The position numbers and the translations under genes were made by a program. Under the pieces are notes generated by a model that worked only from the letters and a program-made list of their open reading frames with translations, was not told the origin of the DNA and made no database searches. Positions 33,136 to 41,070 of a DNA stretch of 57,368 nt are shown here, one piece after another (positions within the stretch are counted from its first letter, which is position 1; each line of letters begins with the position of its first letter). Source of the stretch: VRUE01 sp047519745. GTDB lineage: Bacteria > Actinomycetota > Thermoleophilia > Solirubrobacterales > 70-9. The stretch is from contig JAPVSJ010000110.1 of NCBI GenBank assembly GCA_047519745.1, positions 1 through 57,368 on the forward strand, in the 5' to 3' direction.

Positions 33136-33172
33136 CCGGCCTCCCGCCTGGGTTCAGTGACGAAAAGGAGAA

Positions 33173-33198
33173 CCTATACTCGGACTTTCCTATGTCAA
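33173..33198 (-). promoter_or_regulatory. Possible promoter of the giant membrane protein gene
   Basis: On the minus strand a perfect TTGACA (33198-33193) and TATAGG (33178-33173) lie 40-60 bases upstream of the GTG. The spacer is only 14 bases, shorter than the ideal 17, so one of the two boxes may be fortuitous. The surrounding sequence is unusually AT-rich for this genome. Confidence 0.35.
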
Positions 33199-33230
33199 GA
33201 GAAAAACAAAGCGTTTCGTGAATCCCGCTC

Positions 33231-34475
33231 TTAGGAGCCAGGGAACGAGCGGCGCACCGACTCCTCGAAATCTTCGACCAGGTCGAGCAGCTCGTCGCAC
33301 TCCCACAGTCGTCCCCATTTGCGCTCGTTGAGCCGGCGAAGGATGCCCGCCTCCTCCAGCCGCGTCAGCGCACCGCTCGCTGCCTCACCCGACCTACCGG
33401 TAAGGCGCTGAGCAAGCGCCACGTCGATGACCGGCTGCTCAGGAAGGGCCCCGATCAGTACCCGGGCGGCTGAATCCTTACGTAGCGTTCCGGCACGCTC
33501 GAGCCATTCTTCCTCAAGCGTCTCGATCGCCGCCGCCAGACGCTCTGCTTCCTCCGCCGCGCGGGCGACGGCCCCGGCAAATGCATCGCACCACTCGCTC
33601 ACGTCGCCTTCCCTGTAGGCGGTGAGCCCCCCGATGTAGTGCTTTGGGGTATTGACGAGCACGAGGCTGATTGGCGGTATGTAGGTGCCCACCTCTCCAC
33701 GGCGGCGGAGGATCGAGTAGACAAGCGCGCGTCCGGTTCTACCGTTGCCGTCTGCGAAGGGGTGGATGGTCTCGAACTGCGCGTGGACGATTGCGGCTTG
33801 GACGATTGGTGGCAGATCGTCCCGCGCGGCGAACCGACACAGGTCCTCGAGCAGATCCGGCACGTGCTCTGGAGGCGGTGGCACAAAAGCGGCTCCAATC
33901 GGATTGTAGTCGCTGCCTCCGATCCAATTCTGCGCCGTCCGCACGACACCGGCGATTTCCCGATCCTCGGTGAAGCGCAGCAATAGGCGATGGATCTCGA
34001 GCAGATCCGGAACCTCGATCGGCCGGGCCTCGGCACCCAGTTCGATCGCCTGCTTCATCGCCTCGACGTTCCCCAGAACCTCAGCAGCCCGGTTGTCGAT
34101 GCGTCGCTTTCCTGGGCCCTGGTGGGCTGCTCGCGCCAACCGTTTGTGCGAGATGAGCACACCCTCGATGCGCGATGAGGCCACGCTCTCCGAACGCAGC
34201 AAATTCTGCGCAACAGCCCCAAGAGTCGCGATCCGGGTCGGAGCGTGTTGGAGGCGCTCAAGCAGCTTCGTCGCCTGGTGCAACGTAAGGTGGATGTCCT
34301 CGTCGAGCAGGAAGGACCGGCCGGCGATCGGGTCCGGCACAAATGCCTGATACGAACCCCCTCGACGTGCGTTGAGGCCGCCATACGCGCGTGGGTCTGG
34401 CTCCCACAGGCGCTTGACGTAGCGGCCGAACGGTTGTGACGTGGTTCTCTGCCCCTCACGCTCTACGGCACTCAC
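33231..34475 (-). CDS. Fic-family AMP transferase (class II, self-inhibited)
   Basis: A 414-residue Fic protein. The active-site loop is HPFADGNGRTGR with the catalytic His238. The inhibitory helix motif S-x-x-x-E-G is present upstream (Ser100 to Glu104-Gly105 in SSRIEG), the class II arrangement in which the helix blocks ATP binding. The N-terminal ~90 residues match the Fic_N region, and the C-terminal ~80 residues form a winged helix (QRLTGRSGEAASGALTRLEE followed by AGILRR). Substrate unknown; such enzymes AMPylate proteins. Start GTG at 34475, with AAAGG just upstream inside an inverted repeat. Confidence 0.92.
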   Translation of the reverse strand: MSAVEREGQRTTSQPFGRYVKRLWEPDPRAYGGLNARRGGSYQAFVPDPIAGRSFLLDEDIHLTLHQATKLLERLQHAPTRIATLGAVAQNLLRSESVASSRIEGVLISHKRLARAAHQGPGKRRIDNRAAEVLGNVEAMKQAIELGAEARPIEVPDLLEIHRLLLRFTEDREIAGVVRTAQNWIGGSDYNPIGAAFVPPPPEHVPDLLEDLCRFAARDDLPPIVQAAIVHAQFETIHPFADGNGRTGRALVYSILRRRGEVGTYIPPISLVLVNTPKHYIGGLTAYREGDVSEWCDAFAGAVARAAEEAERLAAAIETLEEEWLERAGTLRKDSAARVLIGALPEQPVIDVALAQRLTGRSGEAASGALTRLEEAGILRRLNERKWGRLWECDELLDLVEDFEESVRRSFPGS

Positions 34476-34477
34476 AT

Positions 34478-34549
34478 CCTTTCAAAGTTGGACGAGCTTT
34501 GAAAGGTTAGCGCATAACCTTGGATTTCTCGCCACACATTCCAAGGTTA
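34478..34549. promoter_or_regulatory. Nested inverted repeats upstream of the Fic gene
   Basis: Three perfect inverted repeats are packed into 72 bp: CCTTTCAAAG/CTTTGAAAGG (34478-34487 with 34497-34506), AAGGTTA/TAACCTT (34503-34509 with 34515-34521), and TAACCTTGGA/TCCAAGGTTA (34515-34524 with 34540-34549). The half-sites are shared between repeats, so alternative pairings are possible. The first arm contains the Fic ribosome binding sequence (AAAGG), so the RNA hairpin would hide it. The remaining bases to the pilC stop (34577) show nothing else. Confidence 0.65.
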
Positions 34550-34576
34550 GCCGGGCCCGCCCGGCTTGACCGCGCC

Positions 34577-35818
34577 TCAGCGGATCTTTTCGTAGAGGCT
34601 GAAGATCGGCAGGTACATCGAGATCACGATGAAGCCGACTACGCCGCCGACGAAGACGATCATCAGCGGCTCGATCAGCGAGGTGAGGGCTTTGACTTTG
34701 GCGTCGACCTCGGTCTCATAGAAGTCGGCGATCTTGGAGAGCATGTGCTCGAGCTGGCCGGTTTCCTCGCCGACGGCGACCATGTGGCCGACCATCGGCG
34801 GGAAGATCGGGTCGCGCTCGATCGGCCCGGCCAGCGAGCCGCCGCGCTTGGCGGCGGCGTAGAGGTCCTCCATCGCCCGCTCGATGACGACGTTGCCGGC
34901 CGTTTCGCCGGTCAGTTTGATCGACTGCAGCATCGGCACGCCAGCCGAGACCGAGCCCGAGAAGGTGCGCGACCAGCGCGCCAGAGCGACCTTCTGGATC
35001 ACGTCGCCGATCTGCGCCGGCAGGCGCAGTTTGAAGCGGTCCCACATCTCTTTGCCGCGATCGGTCTTCTTCCACTGGAAGAAGCCGACGGTCAGCCCGA
35101 CGAGCGCCGGGATGAGGATGAACCAGTAGCCGGTGACCGCGTGCGAGGCCGTGACGCAGATCTGCGTCGGGATCGGCAGTTCGGCGCTTTCGCCCGGATG
35201 TTCTTCGGCGAGTTCTTCGAAGACCTTGGCGAAGACGGGGATGACGAAGGCGACGATCCCGATCAGCGCGAAGGCGGCGAAGCCGAAGACGAGCAGCGGG
35301 TACATCAGCGCCGATTTGACCTGGCGGCGGAGCGCGTCGGCTTTCTCCACCTGGAAGGCGACCTGGTCGAGCGCGTCCTCGAGCCGGCCCGATTGCTCGC
35401 CGGAGCGGACCATCGCCCGATAGAGGCGGTCGAAGACGTCGGGGTGGCGCTGCATCGCCTGCTCCAGCGTGCTGCCGGCCTCGACGTCGGCCCGCACCCC
35501 CGCCACCGCGACTTTGATCTTCTCGTCCTGGGTCTGTTCCTCGAGCGTGTGCAGGGTGCGCAGCATCGGCATCCCCGAGGCGACCAGGGTGGCGAACTGG
35601 CGCGAGAAGACGGCCAGCTCGCGCACGTCGACCTTCTGCCAGCGTTTGAACAGGTCCTCGATCGCAAACGGCGCCTTCTTCTCGGTGACGTCGAGGACGA
35701 TCAGGCCGCGCTGGCGCAGCTGCTCGGTGACCTGCGCCTTGGACTCGGCCTCGAGCTCGCCGGCCGAGGCGGCGCCGGCGACGTCCAGCGCGCGGAAGGC
35801 GAAGGTGCTGGCGGCCAT
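34577..35818 (-). CDS. pilC: Type IV pilus inner-membrane platform protein PilC
   Basis: A 413-residue GspF/PilC protein with two copies of the T2SSF domain (about 75-195 and 280-400). The usual motifs are present: FSRQFATLVASGMPMLRTLH, GRLEDALDQVAFQVEKADAL, WSRTFSGSVSAGVPMLQSIK and MVAVGEETGQLEHMLSKIAD, with three membrane segments and the C-terminal SLIEPLMIVFVGGVVGFIVI. It is the last gene of the minus-strand unit with pilB and pilT, starting 3 bases after pilT, with GGAGG 10 bases before the ATG. Confidence 0.94.
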   Translation of the reverse strand: MAASTFAFRALDVAGAASAGELEAESKAQVTEQLRQRGLIVLDVTEKKAPFAIEDLFKRWQKVDVRELAVFSRQFATLVASGMPMLRTLHTLEEQTQDEKIKVAVAGVRADVEAGSTLEQAMQRHPDVFDRLYRAMVRSGEQSGRLEDALDQVAFQVEKADALRRQVKSALMYPLLVFGFAAFALIGIVAFVIPVFAKVFEELAEEHPGESAELPIPTQICVTASHAVTGYWFILIPALVGLTVGFFQWKKTDRGKEMWDRFKLRLPAQIGDVIQKVALARWSRTFSGSVSAGVPMLQSIKLTGETAGNVVIERAMEDLYAAAKRGGSLAGPIERDPIFPPMVGHMVAVGEETGQLEHMLSKIADFYETEVDAKVKALTSLIEPLMIVFVGGVVGFIVISMYLPIFSLYEKIR

Positions 35819-35821
35819 CGG

Positions 35822-36967
35822 CTACGCGCCTCCGGAGTAGATGGGCTGCGGAGGCGCGGTCGGCACGCTGCCGTCGCCCTGCATAGAGGCCGTCGCGATC
35901 GGCGCGCCGCCGAGCAGCCGCTTGAGCTCCTCGGGCACCGAGGCCTGCTGTTCGGCCAGGGCGCGGGTGATCGTCCCCGCCCGCACCAACCGCGCCAGGT
36001 CGGCGTCCATCGTCTGCATCCCGACCGCGCCTGAGGTCTGCACGGCGGCGTAGATCTGGTGCGTCTTGCCCTCGCGGATCAGGTTGCGGATCGCCGGGGT
36101 CGGCACCAGCACCTCGGTGGCGACGGTGCGCCCGACGCCGTTGGCGGTCGGCAAGAGCTGCTGGGTGACGATCCCCTGCAGGGCGATCGAGAGCTGCGTC
36201 CGCACCTGGCCCTGCTGCTGGGGCGGGAAGACGTCGATGATCCGATCGACCGTCTGCGCGGTGGACTGCGTATGCAGCGTGGCGAAGACGAGGTGGCCGG
36301 TCTCGGCCGCGGTCAGCGCGGTGGAGATCGTCTCCAGATCGCGCATCTCACCGACCAGGATCACGTCGGGGTCCTCTCGCAGGGCGGCGCGCAGACCGAG
36401 GGCGAAGTCGGGCGCGTCGGAGCCGACCTCGCGCTGGTTGACGATCGAGCGTTTGTGCTGGTGCAGGAACTCGATCGGGTCCTCGATCGTGAGGATGTGG
36501 TCCTGCTTCTCTTCGTTGATCACGTCGAGCATCGCCGCCAGGGTCGTGCTCTTGCCCGAGCCGGTCGGGCCGGTGACCAGCACGAAGCCGCGCGGCTTGG
36601 CGCAGAGCTCGCGCAGCACCTGCGGCACGCCGAGCGAGTCGAGGCTGGGGATGTCCTGCGGCACGAGGCGGAAGGCGGCGCTGACCGAGCCGCGCTGGAA
36701 GAAGCAGTTGACGCGGAAGCGGGCGACGCCGGGGATCGCGTAGGCGAAATCGAGCTGTTTGCCGGTCTCAAAGCGCTTGCGCTGGTCGTCGTTGAGGATG
36801 CTGTAGACGACCTCGCGGGTCTCCTGCCCGGAGAGAACGTCGAATCCCTCCATGTGGACGATCTTGCCCTTGTCGCGCATCGCCGGCGGCACCCCCGGCG
36901 TGATGTGCACGTCGGAGGCACGGCTCTCGACCATGCGGCGCAGGACCTCTGAGAAATCGAAGGCCAT
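35822..36967 (-). CDS. pilT: Pilus retraction ATPase PilT
   Basis: A 381-residue hexameric motor ATPase: Walker A TGPTGSGKSTTLAAMLDVI, Asp box LTIEDPIEFLHQHKRS, Walker B DVILVGEMRDLETI, His box TGHLVFATLHTQS, and the PilT-specific retraction motif AIRNLIREGKTHQI. It converts ATP hydrolysis to pilus disassembly at the PilC platform. The gene lies between pilB and pilC; the 124-base gap to pilB contains repeat copy C. Confidence 0.95.
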   Translation of the reverse strand: MAFDFSEVLRRMVESRASDVHITPGVPPAMRDKGKIVHMEGFDVLSGQETREVVYSILNDDQRKRFETGKQLDFAYAIPGVARFRVNCFFQRGSVSAAFRLVPQDIPSLDSLGVPQVLRELCAKPRGFVLVTGPTGSGKSTTLAAMLDVINEEKQDHILTIEDPIEFLHQHKRSIVNQREVGSDAPDFALGLRAALREDPDVILVGEMRDLETISTALTAAETGHLVFATLHTQSTAQTVDRIIDVFPPQQQGQVRTQLSIALQGIVTQQLLPTANGVGRTVATEVLVPTPAIRNLIREGKTHQIYAAVQTSGAVGMQTMDADLARLVRAGTITRALAEQQASVPEELKRLLGGAPIATASMQGDGSVPTAPPQPIYSGGA

Positions 36968-37029
36968 GGCTACCTAGATCGGCCGCCGGGCCGACTTTCT
37001 GAAGCGCGGGCCGTACCTCCCAGCGCAAA

Positions 37030-37076
37030 ATGAAGCCTTGTAGCCCCTATAGGGGCTACAAGTGTCCACTTTGGCG
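37030..37076. repeat. Palindromic repeat copy C between pilB and pilT
   Basis: Shares ATAGGGGCTACAAGTGTCCA with copies A and B. Here the centre is a perfect 26-bp palindrome (37037-37062) built on TAGCCCCTATAGGGGCTA. The outer arms are also roughly complementary (CGCAAAATG on the left, CACTTTGGCG on the right). It sits in the pilB-pilT gap, so transcripts would carry a strong hairpin that could reduce pilT/pilC expression relative to pilB. Confidence 0.8.
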
Positions 37077-37091
37077 GGGAACTGGATCAGG

Positions 37092-38888
37092 TCAGGCGGT
37101 GACACGAACTACCTCCTCGAGGCTGGTCAGGCCGGCGCGGACCTTGCCGAGGCCGTCCTCGCGCAGGGTCAGCATTCCCTCTTCGCGCGCCAGCGCGGCG
37201 ATCTCGGCCTCCGGGGCCTGGCCGACGACCATCTCCTTGACGTGCTCGCTCAGCGCCATCACCGAGTAGATCCCGACCCGGCCGCGGTAGCCACTCTGGT
37301 TGCAGCGCGAGCAGCCGACCGGCTCGTAGGCCTCGACCTCTCCCCCGACCCGGATTTCGGCTTCGGCGAGGACGTGCGGCGGCAGGATCGTGCGCTTCTT
37401 GCAGTGGCTGCACAGCTTGCGGGCCAGCCGCTGGGCGACGACGCAGTCGACCGCCGAGGCGATCAGGAAGGCCTCGATCCCCATCTTGGTCAGGCGGGTG
37501 ATCGCGCCGGGGGCGTCGTTGGTGTGCAGCGTGGTCAGCATCATGTGGCCGGTCAGCGCCGCCTCGATCGCGATCCGCGCCGTCTCGCCGTCGCGGATCT
37601 CGCCGACCATCACGATGTCGGGGTCGGCGCGCAGGATCGAGCGCAGCCCGGTGGCGAAGTCGAGGCCCGCTTTGCGGTTGACGTTGATCTGGTTGACGCC
37701 GGCCAGCCGGTACTCGACCGGGTCCTCGATCGTGATGATGTTGCGCTCGACTTCGTTGATCTCCTGCAGCGCCGCGTAGAGAGTCGTCGACTTACCGGAG
37801 CCGGTCGGGCCGGTGACGATCACAGCGCCGTAGGACTGGTGGAAGGCATCCTCGAAACGCGTTCGCCCCTCTCCGTCCATGCCGAGGTCGTCGAGCGAGC
37901 GCTGGGCGTTCTCTTTGTCGAGGATGCGGATCGTCGCCCCCTCGCCGCGCTGGGTCGGCAGGGTCGTTATACGCAGGTCGACGCGGCGATCCTCGACCGT
38001 GACGCTGACCCGGCCGTCCTGCGGCACGCGCTTCTCGGCGATGTTGAGGTCGCTCATGATCTTCACCCGCGAGACGACCGCGGTCACCATCCGCTTCGGC
38101 ACGTGCGCGGCCTCGCGCAGGACGCCGTCGACGCGGAAGCGGACGCGCATCTCGTCCTCGCCGGGCTCGAAGTGGACGTCGGAGGCGCCCTCCCCCACCG
38201 CCTGGCCGAGGATGCTGTAGACGAGCTTGATCACCGGCGCGTCCTCGGCGCTGACCTCCATGTCGGCGACCTCGGCCAGCTGGCCCTCTTCGGCCTCGGC
38301 CTCGCCCTCGGTGACCGCCTCGCTGACGGCGCTCTGCAGCGTGTTGAGGCGGCCGATCAGCGCTTCGATGTCTTCCTCGGCGGCGACCGCGACGCGGCAG
38401 TCGAGCGCGGTGGCGATCTGGATGTCGTCGACGGCGAGCACGTTGGTCGGGTCGGCCATCGCGACCAGCAGCGTCTCCTTGTCGACGAAGCCGACCGGCA
38501 GCGCCCGATAGCGGCGCGCCGTGTTGACCGAGATCAGGTTGGCCGCCGCCATGTCCACCTGGTAGGCGGAGAGGTCGATGTGGTCGAGGCCGTAGCGCTC
38601 GGCGACGGCACGGGAGAGTTGGTCGGCGGTGATCGCGCCCTGCTCGATCAGCAGGCGCTCCGGCGGGCGGCCGGCGGTGCGCGCCGCCTCGATCGCCGCG
38701 CGGGCGACGTCGTCGGTGACGTAGCCGAGGTCGACGATGACGTCGGTGACGAAGCCGCTGTGGCGGCCGCGGACCAGCGGCGGCGTCAGGCCGGGAGTGC
38801 CGCCGGCGGCGGGGTCGAGCGCCGGCGCGGTGGAGTCACCGGAATCGGGGACCGGCCGCAGGTGGCTCGGGAATTCCCGCGAGTCCAT
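37092..38888 (-). CDS. pilB: Pilus extension ATPase PilB
   Basis: A 598-residue assembly ATPase. The N-terminal MshEN-type domain (about 45-200) is followed by the motor: Walker A VTGPTGSGKSTTLYAALQ, Asp box ITIEDPVEYRLAGVNQI, Walker B DIVMVGEIRDGETARI, His box HMMLTTLHTNDA. The four zinc cysteines are CSHC and CSRC near residues 520-550. MshEN domains in PilB homologues can bind cyclic-di-GMP; the LXGXX-type repeats (PPERLLIEQGAITADQLSRA) are compatible, which would match the riboswitch at pilA. It starts 9 bases after the upstream thioredoxin-fold gene. Confidence 0.94.
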   Translation of the reverse strand: MDSREFPSHLRPVPDSGDSTAPALDPAAGGTPGLTPPLVRGRHSGFVTDVIVDLGYVTDDVARAAIEAARTAGRPPERLLIEQGAITADQLSRAVAERYGLDHIDLSAYQVDMAAANLISVNTARRYRALPVGFVDKETLLVAMADPTNVLAVDDIQIATALDCRVAVAAEEDIEALIGRLNTLQSAVSEAVTEGEAEAEEGQLAEVADMEVSAEDAPVIKLVYSILGQAVGEGASDVHFEPGEDEMRVRFRVDGVLREAAHVPKRMVTAVVSRVKIMSDLNIAEKRVPQDGRVSVTVEDRRVDLRITTLPTQRGEGATIRILDKENAQRSLDDLGMDGEGRTRFEDAFHQSYGAVIVTGPTGSGKSTTLYAALQEINEVERNIITIEDPVEYRLAGVNQINVNRKAGLDFATGLRSILRADPDIVMVGEIRDGETARIAIEAALTGHMMLTTLHTNDAPGAITRLTKMGIEAFLIASAVDCVVAQRLARKLCSHCKKRTILPPHVLAEAEIRVGGEVEAYEPVGCSRCNQSGYRGRVGIYSVMALSEHVKEMVVGQAPEAEIAALAREEGMLTLREDGLGKVRAGLTSLEEVVRVTA

Positions 38889-38897
38889 GTCAACCCA

Positions 38898-39497
38898 TCA
38901 CGGGTGATAGTCGAGGGTCTTGCCCTTGTAGCCGGCGTCGATGACTGCCTGGGCGACGCTCTGCGGGCTCTGGAAGCCGTAGTGGACCGAGGCGGTCGGG
39001 ACCGTCTTCTTCAGGTGCTTGGGCGTGACCACGACCAGCGCCGGCACCCGGTCGACCCCGACGCCCTCGGTGATCGCCGCGTAGCGGGCGATCTTGGCCG
39101 CGGGGACGACGAAGATCGCGGCGTCGCGGAAACCGGCCAGGCCGTCGGTGGCGATCTTGACCAGGCGGTCGTCGATGCCGCCGTCGTGGACGAAGAGCAG
39201 GACGAGGGTCTTGTTCGCCCCCCAGGCGTCGAGGACCGGCCGCGGCAGTGGCGGGGCGGTGGTCGCGGCTTGGCCGACGGCAGAGAGCGCCGAGGAGAGC
39301 GATTCCGCGCCGGCCGCTTCGGCCGCGCCTTCGACGGCTTCGCCAGTGGTGGCGCTGGCCGTCGCTTCAGCCGAGCCGGCCGGTTCTTCTTCCTTGCCGC
39401 CGCCGCTGGAGGAGAGCAGGAAGAAGCCGACGGCGACGATCAGCACGCCGACCACGCCGAGCTGCGCGAGCGGGTTGTTGTTGAGCTGCTCTCTCAT
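38898..39497 (-). CDS. Membrane-anchored thioredoxin-fold protein without CxxC, pilus operon
   Basis: A 199-residue protein from MREQLNNNPLAQL. A membrane helix (VVGVLIVAVGFFLLSS) and an Ala/Glu/Thr-rich linker lead into a thioredoxin-like domain (KTLVLLFVHDGGIDDRLVKI ... VDRVPALVVVTP). The position of the active-site CxxC is occupied by DGGIDD, so redox activity is not expected; the cis-proline (VPALVV) is kept. It is the first gene of a unit with pilB, pilT and pilC. A structural or chaperone role in pilus assembly is inferred. The open frame to 40037 is antisense sequence. Confidence 0.75.
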   Translation of the reverse strand: MREQLNNNPLAQLGVVGVLIVAVGFFLLSSSGGGKEEEPAGSAEATASATTGEAVEGAAEAAGAESLSSALSAVGQAATTAPPLPRPVLDAWGANKTLVLLFVHDGGIDDRLVKIATDGLAGFRDAAIFVVPAAKIARYAAITEGVGVDRVPALVVVTPKHLKKTVPTASVHYGFQSPQSVAQAVIDAGYKGKTLDYHP

Positions 39498-39600
39498 ATG
39501 TCCGCTTACTAGCTCGACAACATCCCCATCAGGCTTGAGTCCCCGCATGTTCTCGTGCGGGGGAAGCGTGCCCAGGAAGGGTCTGCAAACCTGGCTTGTT
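39498..39600 (-). other. Structured leader candidate upstream of the pilB operon
   Basis: The 160 bases between the divergent genes contain, on the minus strand, CCAGG/CCTGG (39594-39590 with 39576-39572) followed by a perfect 7-bp GC hairpin CCCCGCA/TGCGGGG (39562-39556 with 39547-39541). The segments AGGCTTG and TGGCTTG are repeated 60 bases apart. It does not match a riboswitch class I know by eye; in particular it lacks the GCAAAGCC element of GEMM. A 5' UTR structure is inferred. Confidence 0.4.
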
Positions 39601-39657
39601 CCCAAAAAAGGCCTATACGTGTCACAATCGGCGTCAGCCGATGGGAGGCGATTTCGC

Positions 39658-40512
39658 GTGAGCAAGAGAACGATGCGCGCGGGTGCGCAGTTGTTGTTGA
39701 TGGCCACCGACCCGATCAACCGCGGGATCCTGCGGACTGCACTGGAACACCCGGTCGAAGTGGAACCCGGCCGGGCGTTCCGGGTCAGCAGCGGAGGCCG
39801 CGAGGCGCTTTTCATCGCCTCCATCGTCGAGCGCTGGCTGGGGAATGCGCCGCACGGCCCGGTCACCTTCGACGGGCCCGAAGCGGAGAGGACCGTTACG
39901 GCGCTGGCCGAGAGCTGGTCGGCGACGGTGGTGCACATGCTCGCTCGCGAACCGATGACCCTCCCCGAGCTCGACGCGGCGATCGAGGGGCTGGGGCCGC
40001 GCGCGGTGAAGCGCCACCTCAAAGCGATGCAGCGCACCGGGCAGGTCGAGGCCCTCGCCGAGAGCGGCGAGCCGATCTACGCCCTGAACGACTGGGCGCG
40101 GGCCGGAATCGCCCCGCTGATCGCCTCCGCCCGGCTGGAGCGCCGCAACCCGATGGAGGGGATGGCGCCGATCGACGCGCTCGACGTCGATGCCGGCTTC
40201 CGGCTCAGCCTGCCGCTGCTGACCCTCCCGAGGGAGCTCTCCGGTATGTGCCGACTGGGCCTGAACCTCGACGAGACCGAAAGATCGGCGATGACCGGCG
40301 TCACCGCGCGGATCGAGGAAGGGCGCGTGGTCGCCTGCCACGACGGCCTCGCGATCAAAGCCAACTCCTGGGCCGCCGCGACCGCGGCCGATTGGCTCGA
40401 CACCGTGGTCGAGCCGGACGCGAAGCGAGTCCGCACCGGCGGCGACCGCTGGCTCTCAGGCGCGGTGCTCGACGCCCTGCACAAGACCCTGTTCGGCGCG
40501 CAGGCCGGCTGA
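39658..40512 (+). CDS. Double winged-helix regulator with SCP2-like C-terminus (paralogue 1)
   Basis: A 284-residue protein starting with GTG, with GGGAGG 9 bases upstream. The first winged helix is degenerate (AQLLLMATDPINRGILRTAL). The second, HxlR-like, is at about 80-165 (ALAESWSATVVHMLAREPMT ... RAVKRHLKAMQRTGQVEALA). From about 175, APIDALDVDAGFRLSLPLLT and a C-terminal TARIEEGRVVACHDG ... VRTGGDRWLSGAVLDALHK resemble an SCP2/sterol-carrier-like fold. The same two-part layout recurs at 42659-43630 and 44635-45630, so these are paralogues. It may be a ligand-controlled transcription factor; ligand and targets are unknown. Confidence 0.8.
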   Translation: MSKRTMRAGAQLLLMATDPINRGILRTALEHPVEVEPGRAFRVSSGGREALFIASIVERWLGNAPHGPVTFDGPEAERTVTALAESWSATVVHMLAREPMTLPELDAAIEGLGPRAVKRHLKAMQRTGQVEALAESGEPIYALNDWARAGIAPLIASARLERRNPMEGMAPIDALDVDAGFRLSLPLLTLPRELSGMCRLGLNLDETERSAMTGVTARIEEGRVVACHDGLAIKANSWAAATAADWLDTVVEPDAKRVRTGGDRWLSGAVLDALHKTLFGAQAG

Positions 40513-40538
40513 GACGTGCAGCGCGCCGGCCAGGCCGC

Positions 40539-40913
40539 TTACACGTGCGATGTGGCGAACAGCGTGGCTACGAACCCAAGGAGGCCCCCCGTCAGCGTCA
40601 GCTGCAGATAGAAGAAGCGGCTCTCGAGAGCCCCGAGACGCCGCTCCATCTGCTCGGAGTGCTTGTCGGCCTGCTCGAACCGTTCCTCGAAGCGCTTTTC
40701 GAATTGCCCGAACCGGTCCGCGAAGTGCTTTTCGAATTGCCCGAACCTGTCCCCGAAGCGCTTTTCGAATTGCCCGAACCTGTCCCCGATGTGCTTTTCG
40801 AATTGCTCGAAGCGCTGATCAGCCTGTCCGAAGCGCTGGTCGATGCTCTGAGCAAGGTCGTCGATCTTCGCCCCGAGGGCGTCAAGCCTGGCGTCTGTCG
40901 CTCCTGCTTGCAT
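40539..40913 (-). CDS. Coiled-coil protein with C-terminal membrane anchor
   Basis: From MQAGATDARLDALG about 124 residues. The middle consists of an 11-residue repeat of the form FGQFEKRFGDR, present about four times and encoded by tandem 33-bp DNA repeats (about 40663-40815); this predicts a long amphipathic coiled coil. One C-terminal hydrophobic helix (LQLTLTGGLLGFVATLFAT) anchors it. Similar tail-anchored DUF1640-like coiled coils are known; function unknown. Earlier in-frame starts at 40991 and 41060 cannot be excluded, because no ribosome binding site decides. Confidence 0.65.
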   Translation of the reverse strand: MQAGATDARLDALGAKIDDLAQSIDQRFGQADQRFEQFEKHIGDRFGQFEKRFGDRFGQFEKHFADRFGQFEKRFEERFEQADKHSEQMERRLGALESRFFYLQLTLTGGLLGFVATLFATSHV

Positions 40914-41070
40914 AGCGTGCTCTATTGTTGCATCGTAAACGTTGCGGCGCCGGCCGGGGTCGTCCGCGTGAATTGGATCGTGCGCAGGCATCGCGAACCC
41001 AAGGCCGCAGCGGGCGCAGTTCTCCCCCCTTCCGCGAAAGTGGAATTCAATTACGCGCACTTTGCGGGCG

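Noticed and set aside
33173..33198. A consensus promoter for the giant membrane protein gene
   Set aside because: TTGACA and TATAGG are both good boxes but only 14 bases apart, so it is kept only as a low-confidence feature rather than a finding.
37062..39512. An 816-codon plus-strand open frame opposite pilB
   Set aside because: It is the antisense of pilB and the thioredoxin-fold gene, with Asp/Arg/Gly/Val-biased composition and no motif. Long antisense frames are common at this GC content.
39498..39600. TPP or a second cyclic-di-GMP riboswitch upstream of the pilB operon
   Set aside because: CCTGATGGGGATG faintly recalls the TPP 3' motif, but CTGAGA is missing; GCAAAC is present without GCAAAGCC. 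No known class fits.
40663..40815. Tandem 33-bp repeats as a possible non-coding satellite
   Set aside because: They translate in frame to an 11-residue coiled-coil repeat within a minus-strand gene with a C-terminal membrane anchor.
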